A DNA stretch of 64,000 nucleotides from Metaphire vulgaris (GCA_018105865.1 CM030835.1:11356916-11420915); one strand, 5' to 3'. Counted from the first letter of the stretch, positions 33,501 to 44,334 are shown. The notes: generated by a model not told the origin, from the letters alone. Translations and numbers: made by a program.

Positions 33501-35699
33501 TGCAGTGGTCGTCCATAAATTACGTAACGCGGTTAGGGGGGTCCGGCCATTTGTTACGAAGTGTGACGACGGGGGGTCCGGAAATGTTACGTAACGCAAA
33601 AAATTTAAGTGACCGTTTTTGGCTTGTCAGAGATTTTGAAGAGGAAAAAACAAGGATGACCTCTTTTTTTGCTTGTCAGGGTTTATCGTGAGGAAAAATA
33701 CAAGGATATGAACTTTTTTGCTTGTCAAGACTTTTTGGAGGACGAAAATGGGGGGGTCGGCCCGTTGATACGTAATATTTTAGGGGTCTGACGTTTTGTT
33801 ACGTCGTGTTACGTAGGGGGGTCCAAAAAGTGCCAAAATCGCGTTACGTATTATGTACGACCCCAGGTCATCGAGTTGTATGACTGGTGATGACTAGCCG
33901 TTTTCTGTTTACAGTCTCTGCGTTTGCTACTGGAAATGAAATTAACATTTTGACCAATGACCATAGACTATTGCATAGACACTAGAGATAGAATGACGAA
34001 AGTCGAGTATTTTGGGACTTTGGAAATCGATATTGGTATTATTAAAACGCTATTTTAATATCGATGATTGGGTAAACTGAGATAACGGACTAAAACGTAT
34101 GAAATTCGTCAATACCGCGAGAACGAAAATTGATAGCATACAAAAGCTCAAAAAGGAGGACATTTTACAATTTTTAGCTTTGCCGGGAGGACGGAGGACA
34201 CGGACCAAAAAAGGAGGACATGTCCTCCTTTTGGAGGACGTCTGGCAACCCTAGATAAGGGTCTTAACAACATAATCTAGACTATATATCGTAGGCTGAA
34301 GCCTCGCTCATCAACAACTAATTTTGCAATCTAGGCATGCGTTCTGTTGTTAGCAATTGTCAATTGACGCTATCATTCTGTTGTAATTAGTTTTCTTATA
34401 GTACTAAGGTTATAGCTAGGCGATGTCCATAGGCGTAAGCTTCTATTAGGCCTCTAGGGGGCTGTCCATTAATTATGTCAACAACTTTTGGGCAATTTTT
34501 GACCCCTCCCATTGTCAACAACTGTCAACGTTCAGTTACCCCCTATAATTATGTCAAAAACTTTTGACCCGCCCCACAAGATCAATGACAGGTCCGAATA
34601 ACAAGGGTATTATTTTTGCGGTGATGACCATTTTCCCCCTTTTTTTGCTCATTGAGTGTCAAAATGTGGTGGTGATGACCTTTTTGCCATGCTTTTTTCA
34701 TTGTAATAAGTAGTATTCCATGAAATTTCCTATTTTTGATTATTTGCAAAAGTGAAATTGTTGACGTCAACTTCTCTTGACCCCCCTTCCCCTGTCAACA
34801 ACTGTCAAACTTTTTCAAACCCCCTCCCTCTAAATTGTTGACGTAATTAATGGACAGCCCCTAGGCTCGAGTCCCCACTTTTTGAAAGGCTAGCATAGGG
34901 ACTGGGGAAAGTATAGCGTTGGCGCCTCCAACTTTCTCATACAGGTACATACTCGCCTAATTCATACATTGACGTCCCTTTAGCTTCCTAAAACGTAATC
35001 TTCGTCATTGGCGTAAAGCCACATTCAGGACGCAAACCACGGGGGCCCAATAATTAGCAAGGGGGGATAAAGTATAATTTATCTGTGGTACTTTAACGAA
35101 AAAGGTCATCACTAGTGGTTTTGCGCTTCTTTGACGTCATAAAAGTCTCTATAACAAAGTCTGACAAGCAAAAAAGGTCATCGCTAGATTTTTACATATT
35201 TACGGGTGGGCACAGGCCTACTTTTAAAATGTTATATCCCCTATGTTGATGGCAAGATTATGCCAATGGCCACACTCCCTCAAACCCCTTTAGTTGGAAC
35301 TGGAAATGTCGGCATAGGCGGATTTAGAGTTTAATATTCGGGTAGGCTAGCACAGGCTAGCATGCAATCCAGCAAGCGTGCCAAGCAGCACGCGTGCCAT
35401 CCAGCACGCGTGCCACCCAGCAGGCGTGCCAAGCAGCACGCGACAGACCTGGTGTTGATGGAAAAAACACAATTTTTTTGTTTTGGTGGAATTAGTTGGG
35501 TAGGCTTAAGCCTACCCTAGCCTTTAATAAAATCCGCCTATGAATGTCGGTCTGTAGAAGCCTTGGCGCCCCTCTATTCCGGAATCCTGGTTACGCCACT
35601 GGTTTTCATCGCAGTACGCATGTACTCCACCATGTCCTGGGTTTTCCATAAAATAACCGACTTCGACACAAACGCTGGGTATACTGAGTTGTTGTTGAC

Positions 35700-35791
<92 letters not shown>

Positions 35792-37995
35792 GTTATTATT
35801 AATGAACTTCTATAGCACTTCAAATCAATTGCATAAAAACATCGTTGCAGTGTTTAAAGCTGCATCGACCGTCTCGGCGCCTTCGTCTTACACCGTCTAC
35901 GAGGGCGACCTTCCGGTCAAGTATTCTATTTCCGGTACGATGACGAACGAGGAGCGACTGGAGCTGGTCCGGACGGAGACCGGAGAAGTGGTGACGTTCA
36001 CCCCTCTGCCGTCCAACTACAGCGCCGCCGAACTGTCTTTCGACTGCGGGGTCGTCCGGACGCCAGGTCGGGTCGTCTTCCGTCTGGTCGACCGCCCGAA
36101 CGGGTCGACGATCGCCGAAAGCGAGGCGCTGAGCGTCACGTGGCCGCGGGTTACGCTGCGCCTTCCGCAAACGACGACGATTCTGTCGGATGACGTCATC
36201 GTGACGGCAACCGTCGATGACGGCGCCCCGCGCTGCGAACCGGAGGATGAGAAGGGGTACGGTTATGACGTCGCGCTGGTCTACCTGGGTCCGAACGAGG
36301 GATCGAGGCGAGAGGATTTCGCCGATGGAACGGTGTCCTCCTCCGTACGCCTGAAGTCGATCGCCGCCGTCGAGACCGCCCAGATGGTCTTTCCGTGCTC
36401 GCTTTTCGATCGCGACGGCGTCTATCGGGTCGCCATGACGACGGCGACCTCACGTGACCTGGTTGCCGCTAGCAACCGCTTGGTCGTCCGTTCGGAAGAC
36501 GCCTATCGTCTGGCCGCAGCAGACGGCGTCGTCTTTCCGTGTCGCAGTCACGTGACCGTGCGCTACAGACGACCGAAGTGCAGCGGAAGCGACGACAGAA
36601 TCCGCCTCTATCGTCTGCTCCGTCGACACGAAAACAGCAGCGGCAACACCGACGACCAAGAACACGTGGACAATACGGCGCTACACGAACTGTGGCTGGA
36701 TTACGTTACCGAGCGTCGTACGAACGCCTTGGCTAAGACGGTAACAACGTTCGATTGTTCCTGGTTTACGGCGTCGAACATAGGATATTGTATCCGATAC
36801 TATCGCGCCACTCGCAACGGATATATGGCAGTGGACGGCGCCATCGCTTGTCTCACTTCAACAAACACTTCCGGTAAGAAAAGGGGAAGAAATTCAAGAA
36901 AATCGCTCTCAGTCCTTTCTGTAATTTTCAAAATTCCATTTGCCCATGTTCTTTTAGTGACGGTCGATAAATGACGTCACGCACTTAGGGGACTGGGGGT
37001 TCAAACATTTGTGACGATGGGGGACGGGGTTTACAGAAATGTGACGTCACATAATACTAAATATTGTTATTAATAACGCAATGCTATGTTACCGCAAAGT
37101 TGAACGTATTTTACACTTATAATTCATTTTAAAAAATAATTTGAAAGACGAAAGTTTCTGAATATCGCTTCAACTATGATAATTATAAGCAGGGCTTTTT
37201 TTCAGTGCGAACGCGCGAGAACGGCGTTCCCACGCCTTTTTTGCCAGATTGTATATACTGTATAATTATGGATATGTACTAATGCGTTTGGAAACGTACC
37301 GGTACGGCGTTCCCACGCCTGTTTTTGTTGATGAGTAAAAAAGGATGAGTTCCCAAACCTGTTTTCCTAGAGACAAAGCCCTGATTATAAGGAGTATTTT
37401 CAAACAAATTAATTGCAATACCGGTTTCATTCAAGAAACAAGTGCATTGAAACATTAATTTTGACATTAGAAGGAGGGGTTAACGAGTTGTGACGTCATT
37501 TTTTCGGGGTCTGACATTTTGTGACGACTTGTGAAGAGGGGAGGGTGAAACTGCCAAAATCGCGTGACGTCATTTATGGACGGCCCCTTAACTCATCTAA
37601 CAGGAGACGGAAGAAGACACCTTCACACTTGCACCACACTTGCAACTTGCATTACGAGAAACGTATCAAAACCACTATTGGCGTAGCCACGGAAGGGGGC
37701 AGGGCCCAGGGGCCCGGCCCCCTCCGGATCTTGACCTGTCTAGAGATTTGTCCAAAACCGGTGAGTAGTTGGGGGCATAGGGGTAGATTATATCGAGGAA
37801 AACGCACCAGACAACAGACTTATATAAAGTCGAAGCGGTGAAACTAATTAAAACAAACCTCGAGAGCAAAAATCAACTCGAACCTTCTGGCTCGGACCTG
37901 ACACCAGTACAAAACTGTACAAATGTCTGGGCCACCACGCAAACAATTTGAATAGGCCTACCACTGACTATATGCCATCTGCCTTTCTGCCTGTC

Positions 37996-38031
<36 letters not shown>

Positions 38032-40781
38032 GCTATCATTCAAACATCAATCTATCCGTTCATACTCATGTTGACAGCTGATAGCGTCCTCGCCGAATGG
38101 AACGACTGGTCAGCCTGGTCATCGTGCGTGGGAGATTGTCAACGAGCAGCGATGCACCAGCGCAGAAGGACATGCAATCTGCCTTATCCCGGGATCAGAG
38201 ACTGCGCCGGACCCAGCCACGAGACGTCTCAGTGTCGCCTAAAGTGCTTCGAAGGTTGACGATCCAGAAGTAGTATTCTAGGCCTACAGTACATCAGGAT
38301 CAGAGATATTTTTACACCCCATAACACCCCAACACCCCATTTGAGACCGACACCCCAACACCTCCCCCAATCTCAGCTATGGGATGACCTTTTTTGCTTG
38401 TCAGACTTTTTTGGGAGGGGACCTCCAGAATTTACCGACACCCTCCCCCAAATTGATAATCACAGAAATAACCCTGATCAGGATTGAATTTGAAGTAGGC
38501 CTACGCACGCAATAAGTCCTGCAGTTACGAGGAACTTAATTAATATCTATAGGCCTACTACAGGTTATGCTCTTTTTCGGTCTAAACGTTGGTCTGCTGT
38601 GATTGAAAATCTTGAATCGCTTTGCATCTCTTTGAGTAAATTCACTAGTAAATAAAATGTTAAGCGACGACAATTTTCGCCTCGGTGTAGAAAAAAAGAG
38701 GCGCTATAATATATCTAAAGTCCCCTATTACGTTACCAGCAGTGTTTTATCCAGACTCCAGGTCTTTGTGGGGAGGGGGGGGATTGAGGCTTTCGGGGAA
38801 GGAGAGAATCGACTTGGTTGGAGAAGAAAGACACAGTTCAATGCAAAATTTGTGTAAGTGCTAGTTTTTTTTTTTTTTTTGGGGGATTTTTTTTTTTGGG
38901 GGTGGGAATCTCCCCTCCTAACAGGCCTGTATAAAACACTGATTACCAGTCGTGCCGCTGTATTTGAAGCAGAGGAATGGACCATGGCTCCCGGATGCAG
39001 ATGCGGATGCACGCTGACGCAACCCAGAGGGACTATCTCCACATCCGCCGACTGTAAGCCCCCCATCGTCTGGCTCATCTCGAATCCCGAGGGTCGCGCC
39101 ATCCGCCTCGAGTTCACGGCCTTTGGCCTCGACGCCAAGAATCCGACGACCTGGGTCAGCGTTCGCGACGGAACCGGGGCGTCGTCTCGTCTGCTGGTCA
39201 ACGCAACCGGAGGCGCGCTTCTCTCGCCGTTGACGGCCAGGAACCACCTGTTGGTCGAATTCATGGGACCGGGAAACGGAAGAGGAAAAAGTCCGGACGA
39301 GTCTGGATACGAAAAGTTCGAAGGATTTGTCGCAAATTACACGATATTAGGTAATGTCATGCGGCATTTTTAGATAAAAAAATTAAGACTCCAAATATTG
39401 CAATATTTCGAATTAATAGATTAATTTCAGCGTGTACGTTGTCACTCTGCGAAACGTTGAAGCACCATTTTACCAAAAATACATTGTCACGTTCGAGAAA
39501 AGTTTTGTAGCTAAATTGATAATTAGATCGTATTCTACACTCCACAGTGCAGTGTTTAATGGACTCTGGGGAGGGAAACTGACAAGGCCGGGGGAAGTCA
39601 GCTAAGGGGGCTGCTGTTAGTTGTAGTATGCTAAAATTTCCGGGGGATTTGAAATTTCAGGGGGAGGGCAATCCCCCCGGAAACGGCCTAGGTTAAGCCC
39701 TGCTAGTGCATGTATCGAATGCAGCCATACTCACAAACGGAGTTACTTTTTAGGACTCATTTCGTTTATTAACACAAATGTGTTCAAGATGCCGATGGAA
39801 AAGATAGAAAAGCGAACATTAGTTCTACACTTTTCTATACTAGAATTTCCGATTTTCTCTAAAAGTAGGCCAATCATTTATCTGTTTTTATCGAGGTTAG
39901 GTGCTGGAGACGATGGCACGGCAAAGCTCGCGGTGACGTCACAGTGGACGTTGAAACAAGCCCTGGTCGTGGCCGGGGTAACGCTGGTCTTGGTGGCGGT
40001 GGGACTAGTAGCGCCCGTTGCGTTGGTGTTTAGACGTCGCACTAAACAGAAACTGATAGCAAAGCAGAGGGAGGCACGGGGGCCTCACGATGCGCTGTTG
40101 GGCAAAGGACATCTGGCCGCAGACAACGTAAAGCCACTTCCGCAAGCTGCATTCACAGAATCAACCTGTGCGGTCGACGTGTCACAGTGCACGGATTCCG
40201 CCACATGTTCATCCAGAAACTTCGACGGCGAAACACTGGGTAACAGGGCAGCAAAGAAACACAGGCGAATAGATGATGGACTGATCTGCGAACAATGCGT
40301 GGATGCCTCCAAATCGCATAAATCAAAACAAGACACACGATCAAGTGACGGCGTTTGCCTATTCAAAGCAAGACCACCAGTAGAAGGACAGGACAAGAAT
40401 TCTGTTCGAAATACCTCACCCTCACACGAAAGTATTGTTCTGCCTCTGCACAAGTCCAAGAATACCTCGGAGTTGAACGCCGTGGAATCGAAGCACTCAC
40501 ACAAGACAGCATGCCAGAGATTAAGATTCTCCGAGGAAAAACTTCAAGAATTGTCTTCTAAGGAAACAGACCCTATGGACAAGTTTCAAATTGATGAATT
40601 CTGTGCTGATCTGACTACGCCACTATCGGACAAATCCTCGTTGATTGTACCGGATGAGGACAGCGACTTCATAACGAACAATGACTTTGAATATGACGAC
40701 TTCATTCCGGAACTTCCCGGCTCTTACCTTGACATGGATACATCAAGATACACTCTGACTTGGTCAAAACGAAAAAACTGA
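27551..40781 (+). CDS. THSD1: thrombospondin type-1 domain-containing protein 1, with CUB-like domain
   Basis: Complete gene, five coding exons, every intron in phase 1: 27551-27623, 35851-36873, 38078-38254, 38970-39350, 39901-40781; 844 residues. Residues 1-21 (VSLLFVIISIS core) form a signal peptide. Residues 25-365 are the family's extracellular beta-rich region, with VTWP matching VEWP of vertebrate THSD1. Residues 367-424 are the TSP1 domain (EWNDWSAWSSC, cysteine-rich). Residues 426-551 look like a CUB domain (CGCTLTQPRG, WVSVRDG, FEGFVANYTI), which as I recall human THSD1 lacks. Residues 572-595 span the membrane. The cytoplasmic tail ends with ELPGSYLDMD, like the LPGYF motif of human THSD1. 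In vertebrates the protein is an adhesion-linked endothelial membrane protein; its role here is unknown. Exons are much richer in GC and CpG than the introns. The exon 2 acceptor may instead be 7 bases downstream (in another frame this is excluded) or at an alternative AG before CTGCATCG. Confidence 0.92.
27644..27938 (-). mobile_element. non-autonomous Helitron
   Basis: On the minus strand the copy starts TCATATTAAAATCG and ends with a GC-rich foldable stretch (GCGAGCGAAGCGAGC) and TTCTAG, inserted between A and T. It contains five to six repeats of a CAATCAGAACGCT-like unit. It lies just after exon 1 of THSD1. The same family is present at 9989-10266 and 48831-49377. Confidence 0.78.
28120..28462. 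mobile_element. hAT-like MITE in an older retrotransposon tail
   Basis: Ends CAGTGTTTATTCTA and TAGAATAAACACTG are perfect inverted repeats; the flanks repeat CTTTAAATC (28111-28119 and 28463-28471). The 9-base match probably reflects an 8-bp duplication plus one chance base. It interrupts a sequence (GTGGTTT...AACCACTTTAAATCGCAT) that recurs uninterrupted at about 63.72 kb. The interior includes words related to GACAAGCAAAAAAGGTC. Confidence 0.82.
29202..29364. mobile_element. hAT MITE, 163 bp
   Basis: Inverted ends CAGTGTTTAATCTAG and CTAGATTAAACACTG, with a perfect 8-bp duplication GGTATAAG (29194-29201 and 29365-29372). The interior is dominated by G and C runs. A related but more decayed copy lies at about 39551-39702. 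Confidence 0.9.
29515..29835. repeat. polypyrimidine tract
   Basis: About 300 bases consisting largely of C and T on the plus strand. Its long open frames are rich in proline, serine, leucine and phenylalanine on one strand and in glycine and glutamate on the other, which is what such a tract would give without any gene. Confidence 0.75.
29960..30062 (+). mobile_element. CR1/L2-like retrotransposon 3' end with (TTA)n tail
   Basis: The sequence CAGTGGTTTTCACACAGGCTT, TTAGCCTCCTAAACCACTT and AAATCACATTAATTATTATT matches the end of the retrotransposon at 63531-63818, so this is the 3' tail of another copy. Only the untranslated end is clear. Confidence 0.6.
30497..30796. mobile_element. hAT MITE, 300 bp
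   Basis: Ends CAGTGGCGGCTCCAGG and GTGGAACCGCCACTG are inverted repeats; the 8-bp duplication CTCTGTGT is perfect (30489-30496 and 30797-30804). The interior carries two AAAAGGTCGACAAGC-like words shared with other MITEs here. Confidence 0.92.
31870..32165. repeat. dispersed repeat with GGGCGCCCA ends
   Basis: Left side GGACGCCCACATAAATTTTC and right side TGTATGGGCGCCCATGG are related inverted ends, and the phrase CAATGGTCATGGTTAATATT is shared with a second copy at about 20552-20715, which has the same ends. It is probably a MITE family; the flanking duplications are not clear. Confidence 0.5.
32435..33477. mobile_element. hAT element with GGTTGGGTT arrays
   Basis: Ends CAGAGATGGACATGGGT and ACCCATGTCCATCTCTG are inverted repeats; the duplication CATTGTAT is perfect (32427-32434 and 33478-33485). 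Both subterminal regions carry tandem TTGGG units (32463-32550 and 33350-33450). No transposase is recognisable in the central 800 bases. Confidence 0.88.
33506..33862. mobile_element. Harbinger-like MITE
   Basis: Left GGTCGTCCATAAATTACGTA and right (inverted) GGGTCGTACATAATACGTAA. A possible 3-bp duplication CAG flanks it. The interior has three GGCTTGTCAG/TTGCTTGTCAG words preceded by GACC and T runs. Confidence 0.7.
34458..34861. mobile_element. Harbinger-like MITE, 404 bp
   Basis: Ends GGGGCTGTCCATTAATTA and (inverted right end) GGGGCTGTCCATTAATTA match perfectly over that length, flanked by TAG on both sides. TIR type and 3-bp duplication suggest PIF/Harbinger. It lies in THSD1 intron 1. 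Confidence 0.8.
35313..35542. mobile_element. hAT MITE with internal minisatellite
   Basis: Ends CATAGGCGGATTT and AAATCCGCCTATG are inverted repeats; the duplication AATGTCGG is perfect (35305-35312 and 35543-35550). Inside, at 35363-35440, about five units of a 15-base GCGTGCCAAGCAGCA-like repeat occur in tandem. Confidence 0.9.
35703..35792. repeat. (TTA)n microsatellite
   Basis: About 30 TTA units immediately before THSD1 exon 2, followed by TGAACTTCTATAGCACTTC, a junction also found at other trinucleotide runs in this window. Confidence 0.97.
36957..37587. mobile_element. Harbinger-like MITE in THSD1 intron 2
   Basis: Left GTCGATAAATGACGTCACGC and inverted right GTCCATAAATGACGTCACGC differ by two bases; both flanks carry TTA (36954-36956 and 37588-37590), the classic Harbinger target. 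A hAT MITE is nested in it at 37190-37383. Confidence 0.82.
37190..37383. mobile_element. hAT MITE, 194 bp, nested
   Basis: Ends CAGGGCTTT and AAAGCCCTG; perfect 8-bp duplication ATTATAAG (37182-37189 and 37384-37391). The interior repeats the phrase GGCGTTCCCACGCC. It is younger than the surrounding Harbinger-like element. Confidence 0.9.
37993..38030. repeat. (TGTC)n microsatellite
   Basis: TGTC tetranucleotide repeat shortly upstream of THSD1 exon 3. Confidence 0.95.
38301..38476. mobile_element. hAT MITE, 176 bp
   Basis: Ends CAGAGATATTTTTACA and AGAAATAACCCTG are imperfect inverted repeats with a perfect 8-bp duplication ATCAGGAT (38293-38300 and 38477-38484). The interior contains GACCTTTTTTGCTTGTCAGA. 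A similar interior and similar ends occur near 28.6-29.0 kb. Confidence 0.88.
38740..38941. mobile_element. hAT MITE directly upstream of a THSD1 exon
   Basis: Ends CAGTGTTTTATCCAG and TATAAAACACTG; flanks GTTACCAG and ATTACCAG agree in seven of eight bases. Its right end is only 28 bases before THSD1 exon 4, so the branch point and pyrimidine tract of that acceptor may derive from the element. Confidence 0.82.
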
Positions 40782-40860
40782 ACAAAGCACCCGACAGAAG
40801 GATGTGCAGTACTTTCAACTTCAGGTAAAAGCAGTGGGGTGGGTGCCCGGGGGCCAAGTC

Positions 40861-40866
40861 AATAAA
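40861..40866 (+). promoter_or_regulatory. possible polyadenylation signal of THSD1
   Basis: AATAAA 80 bases after the THSD1 stop; a second AATAAA follows at 40994-40999. Either could serve. Confidence 0.45.
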
Positions 40867-41062
40867 AATGGTTGCTGAGTCAATTTTTGTGTCCCCATCT
40901 GGTCGGCACCAGGGGCCACCGCCCCACTGGCCCCCTATGAATGCTACAGGGCAAAAGTGACACTATATACACAACAATATATTATGTGAAGTAAATAAAC
41001 AATGATCTTTCCATGTCAATTGTTCATGGAATCGACTCAGATAAATAAGTGTCAGGTAATTA

Positions 41063-41618
41063 TGTGGCGACCCTGGGTCCGCCCCTCACTTGACCGGGAT
41101 GACCGACAGTCAGCGAGTTTAGGAATCAGGCAGCCAATGACAAGCCGCCGCCAACCGCGGTATATAAAGCGCCGCCAAGTCGAAGAGAAGGAGAGAGTCG
41201 ACGGGGCCGAACGAAGAAAGATAGAATGACGTCATCGAAGATGGACGCAGAAGGAGTGGGATAAGAAGATAGACAGAAAAGAAACATGAAGATATGGTCG
41301 TATTAGTAAAAATGGGGGGAAAATTTCGTGCTCGCTGCTGATCTGTCGCCCGCTGCTTTCAAAACTCGGGTTCGCAGATACGCATAAGAAACCGATTGTC
41401 ATTTTGATGTGAGTAGTTATTTTAATTATTATACGGGTATATGTGCATGTGTAACTAAGTCGCCGCTCGGCGTTAGCCATTCAAAATATGACACTGTGGT
41501 TATGATGCTACTAATAATAATAATAATAAAACCCATATTCTGAAAAGAATGTCGTTTGATTGCGTGCCTAAATAGGTGTGATTTATGATGACGACGACAG
41601 TCACAATTAGGGAATATA

Positions 41619-41654
<36 letters not shown>

Positions 41655-42525
41655 AAGTTGTTGTTGCTGGGTAATGCAACGGGTGGCCGTATGGAGAAGG
41701 TTATTGTTACCCCTATTGGCCGAAGGGGGTGGAAGATACGATAAACACGGTTGACGCGGGCCACGGAGGAAGGACTGGACGTGTAGATGACGATGATGAG
41801 GTCTGCAGGCTGTTGGATCGAACAGTGAATTAGGTAGCAGACGTGTTGGCGAAGATGATGCGAGATTAGCGTGACGGAACGGAATGGGTCACGGGTTTTT
41901 CGGCTCCTTGCTCTGCCTAGCGCGAAAAGCGTGATGGTGTTTTATGGCGGGAGTGTTGTAAATAGCAAAACGGTTATTTGATCAGAATGGAGGAGCGGAA
42001 GACGAGCTCTTGGAGAAGTGAGGAGATGAATCACGTGTTTGCAGCTCTACCCCCTGCCTAGCGCGAAAGCGTGATGGTGTCTTATGGTAGGAGTGCAGAA
42101 TACGGCAAAACGGGCGAGATGGAGGAGCGGAAGACGGAGCTCTTGTTGTGATGCTATGGAGGGAGTAGTCACGAATTGCTGCATGGGTTAAAATACGAAA
42201 ATGTCTGGAAGTAAATAAATAACATCAATGAAAGAAAAGTGAGTATGTCAGTGGGTTATCTGGAAATCAGAGGCCGGAATAGCAGATAAAGAAATAACAG
42301 CTAGGTCTGTATAGAGGTTTAGACTTTAGATAATTGCTTTTTCTTTGCACGGGCATGACTGATGGTTATATTGCATATGGTTTAAATTATGTCGTATATG
42401 GATGAAGAAACGGCTACATAGAAGTTAACGACGTTAAGGTGAAATGTGTGAAAGATACATTGTTTAGACTGTGTGAATTGCATGTGTGAATGTCGCTGAT
42501 AATGAATGTGTGACGGCGTTTGTGC

Positions 42526-42587
<62 letters not shown>

Positions 42588-43142
42588 TATATTCCCTAAT
42601 TGTGACTGTCGTCGTCATCATAAATCACACCTATTTAGGCACGCAATCAAACGACATTCTTTTCAGAATATGGGCTTTATTATTATTATTATTATTAGCA
42701 TCATAACCACAGTGTCATATTTTGAATGGCTAACGCCGAGCGGCGACTTAGTTACACATGCACATATACCCGTATAATAATTAAAATAACTACTCACATC
42801 AAAATGACAATCGGTTTCTTATGCGTATCTGCGAACCTGAGTTTTGAAAGCAGCGGGCGACAGATCAGCAGCGAGCACGAAATTTTCCCCCATTTTTACT
42901 AATACGACCATATCTTCATGTTTCTTTTCTGTCTATCTTCTTATCCCACTCCTTCTGCGTCCATCTTCGATGACGTCATTCTATCTTTCTTCGTTCGGCC
43001 CCGTCGACTCTCTCCTTCTCTTCGACTCGGCGGCGCTTTATATACCGCGGCTGGCGGCGGCTTGTCATTGGCTGCCTGATTCCTAAACTCGCTGACTGTC
43101 GGTCATCCCGGTCAAGTGAGGGGCGGACCCAGGGTCGCCACA
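41063..43142. mobile_element. element with about 590-bp inverted, LTR-like ends
   Basis: The arm 41063-41650 is the near-exact reverse complement of 42529-43142. Each arm starts TGTGGCGACCCTGGG, as Gypsy-type LTRs often do, and contains a TATATAAA box (about 41160), then a purine-rich leader and a (TA)n tract at the inner end. The flanks share ATTA. The 880-base centre holds a tandem duplication of about 145 bases (about 41885-42030 and 42030-42150; shared words CCTAGCGCGAAA and GCGTGATGGTGT) and no recognisable gag or pol frame. LTRs are normally direct repeats, so this is either a foldback DNA element or an LTR pair in inverted arrangement. Confidence 0.75.
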
Positions 43143-44182
43143 ATTAACAATGACTGTTTCACAGTAAAATGCAATAGCATTAAAAACAATTTCTAATCAA
43201 CTGTTTACTTTACATGATTTTACACACGGGTTTGAACTTTGGAAAAATATGCGCATTTCATTTTGCAATTTGGCAAGCAAAGACACATGAAATCTCATGA
43301 AATACTTTGAAAGCATTAAAATAATTGTCTTCCTAAAATACATAATGCAACAGAATTAACAAAACATGTTAACAAAACAAGACTAATACATGATGCAACC
43401 GGATTAACATGACATGTCAAAACACACAACTACAACCAGAGTTTGTTCTAAATTGCGTTCTCACAAATTAAACACTTCAACTAAATTGCACAAATGCAAT
43501 ATGGTAACGGTTTAACTAAATTTGTCTCTAGCCCTATTTCACGTATCACAGATATTTCCTATTTTATTCAAAACGTCAAACAAGTGATCACAATGCCCAG
43601 AGACACCTCTATCATCAGCACTTTTCATGACATTAACCTATGCATCTTATTTTTTATAATGCCTTCCAAAAAACCACCCTTTCAATAAACTTAAACCACC
43701 TTTTCAATAAACTTAAACCACCTTTTCAATAAACTTATCTCCATACTGCACATACTGAAAATACAGTGGCATACGATACCGGACTATAATACTGTAGGCT
43801 ACATAACAGTCTGCTGGAAAAAACCTTTTCAAATAAAGCAAGACAAACTAAAAATACAATTTAAATACAGCAGCAACTGATGTAAAATTCAAGAATATTA
43901 GAATCTCAAATAACTCAGAGTCACTACATCACAATGAGGCGATTTAAAAAAATGATATAAGTGATTAATCCACAATTCTAAGAACTACAATTATGTGCAG
44001 ATAAATGAAAGAAATGACTGCAAATGATACAGCAACTAAAGGCCATACAATAGAAGATTGTTGTGTCAAAGTGCCATCCGTGCAGTGCTAAGCAGTCAGT
44101 GGATTATTTTGCAATGTCAATTCTTCTTTCATCAGTTCGGCCAATCGTTGAAATGCCTACACAGATCAACAGACCAGTTATT

Positions 44183-44334
<152 letters not shown>

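Larger units (their letters stand above)
32361..34252. mobile_element. Mutator-like or unassigned TIR element with nested insertions
   Basis: Ends AGGGTTGCCAGA and, at the right, TCTGGCAACCCT are inverted repeats. The flanks share AGATAAGGGT (32351-32360 and 34253-34262), a 9- or 10-bp duplication that fits Mutator-like elements better than hAT. Subterminal sequence repeats a GGAGGACA word. The interior contains the hAT element 32435-33477 and the Harbinger-like element 33506-33862. No transposase frame is seen. Confidence 0.72.

Noticed and set aside
35820..36665. Open frames antisense to THSD1 exon 2
   Set aside because: Shadows of a GC-rich exon on the other strand; arginine-rich with no domain.
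39551..39702. CAGTGTTTAATGG...TTAAGCCCTG as a hAT insertion
   Set aside because: Related to the 29202 MITE but the flanking 8-mers do not match, so boundaries are unproven.
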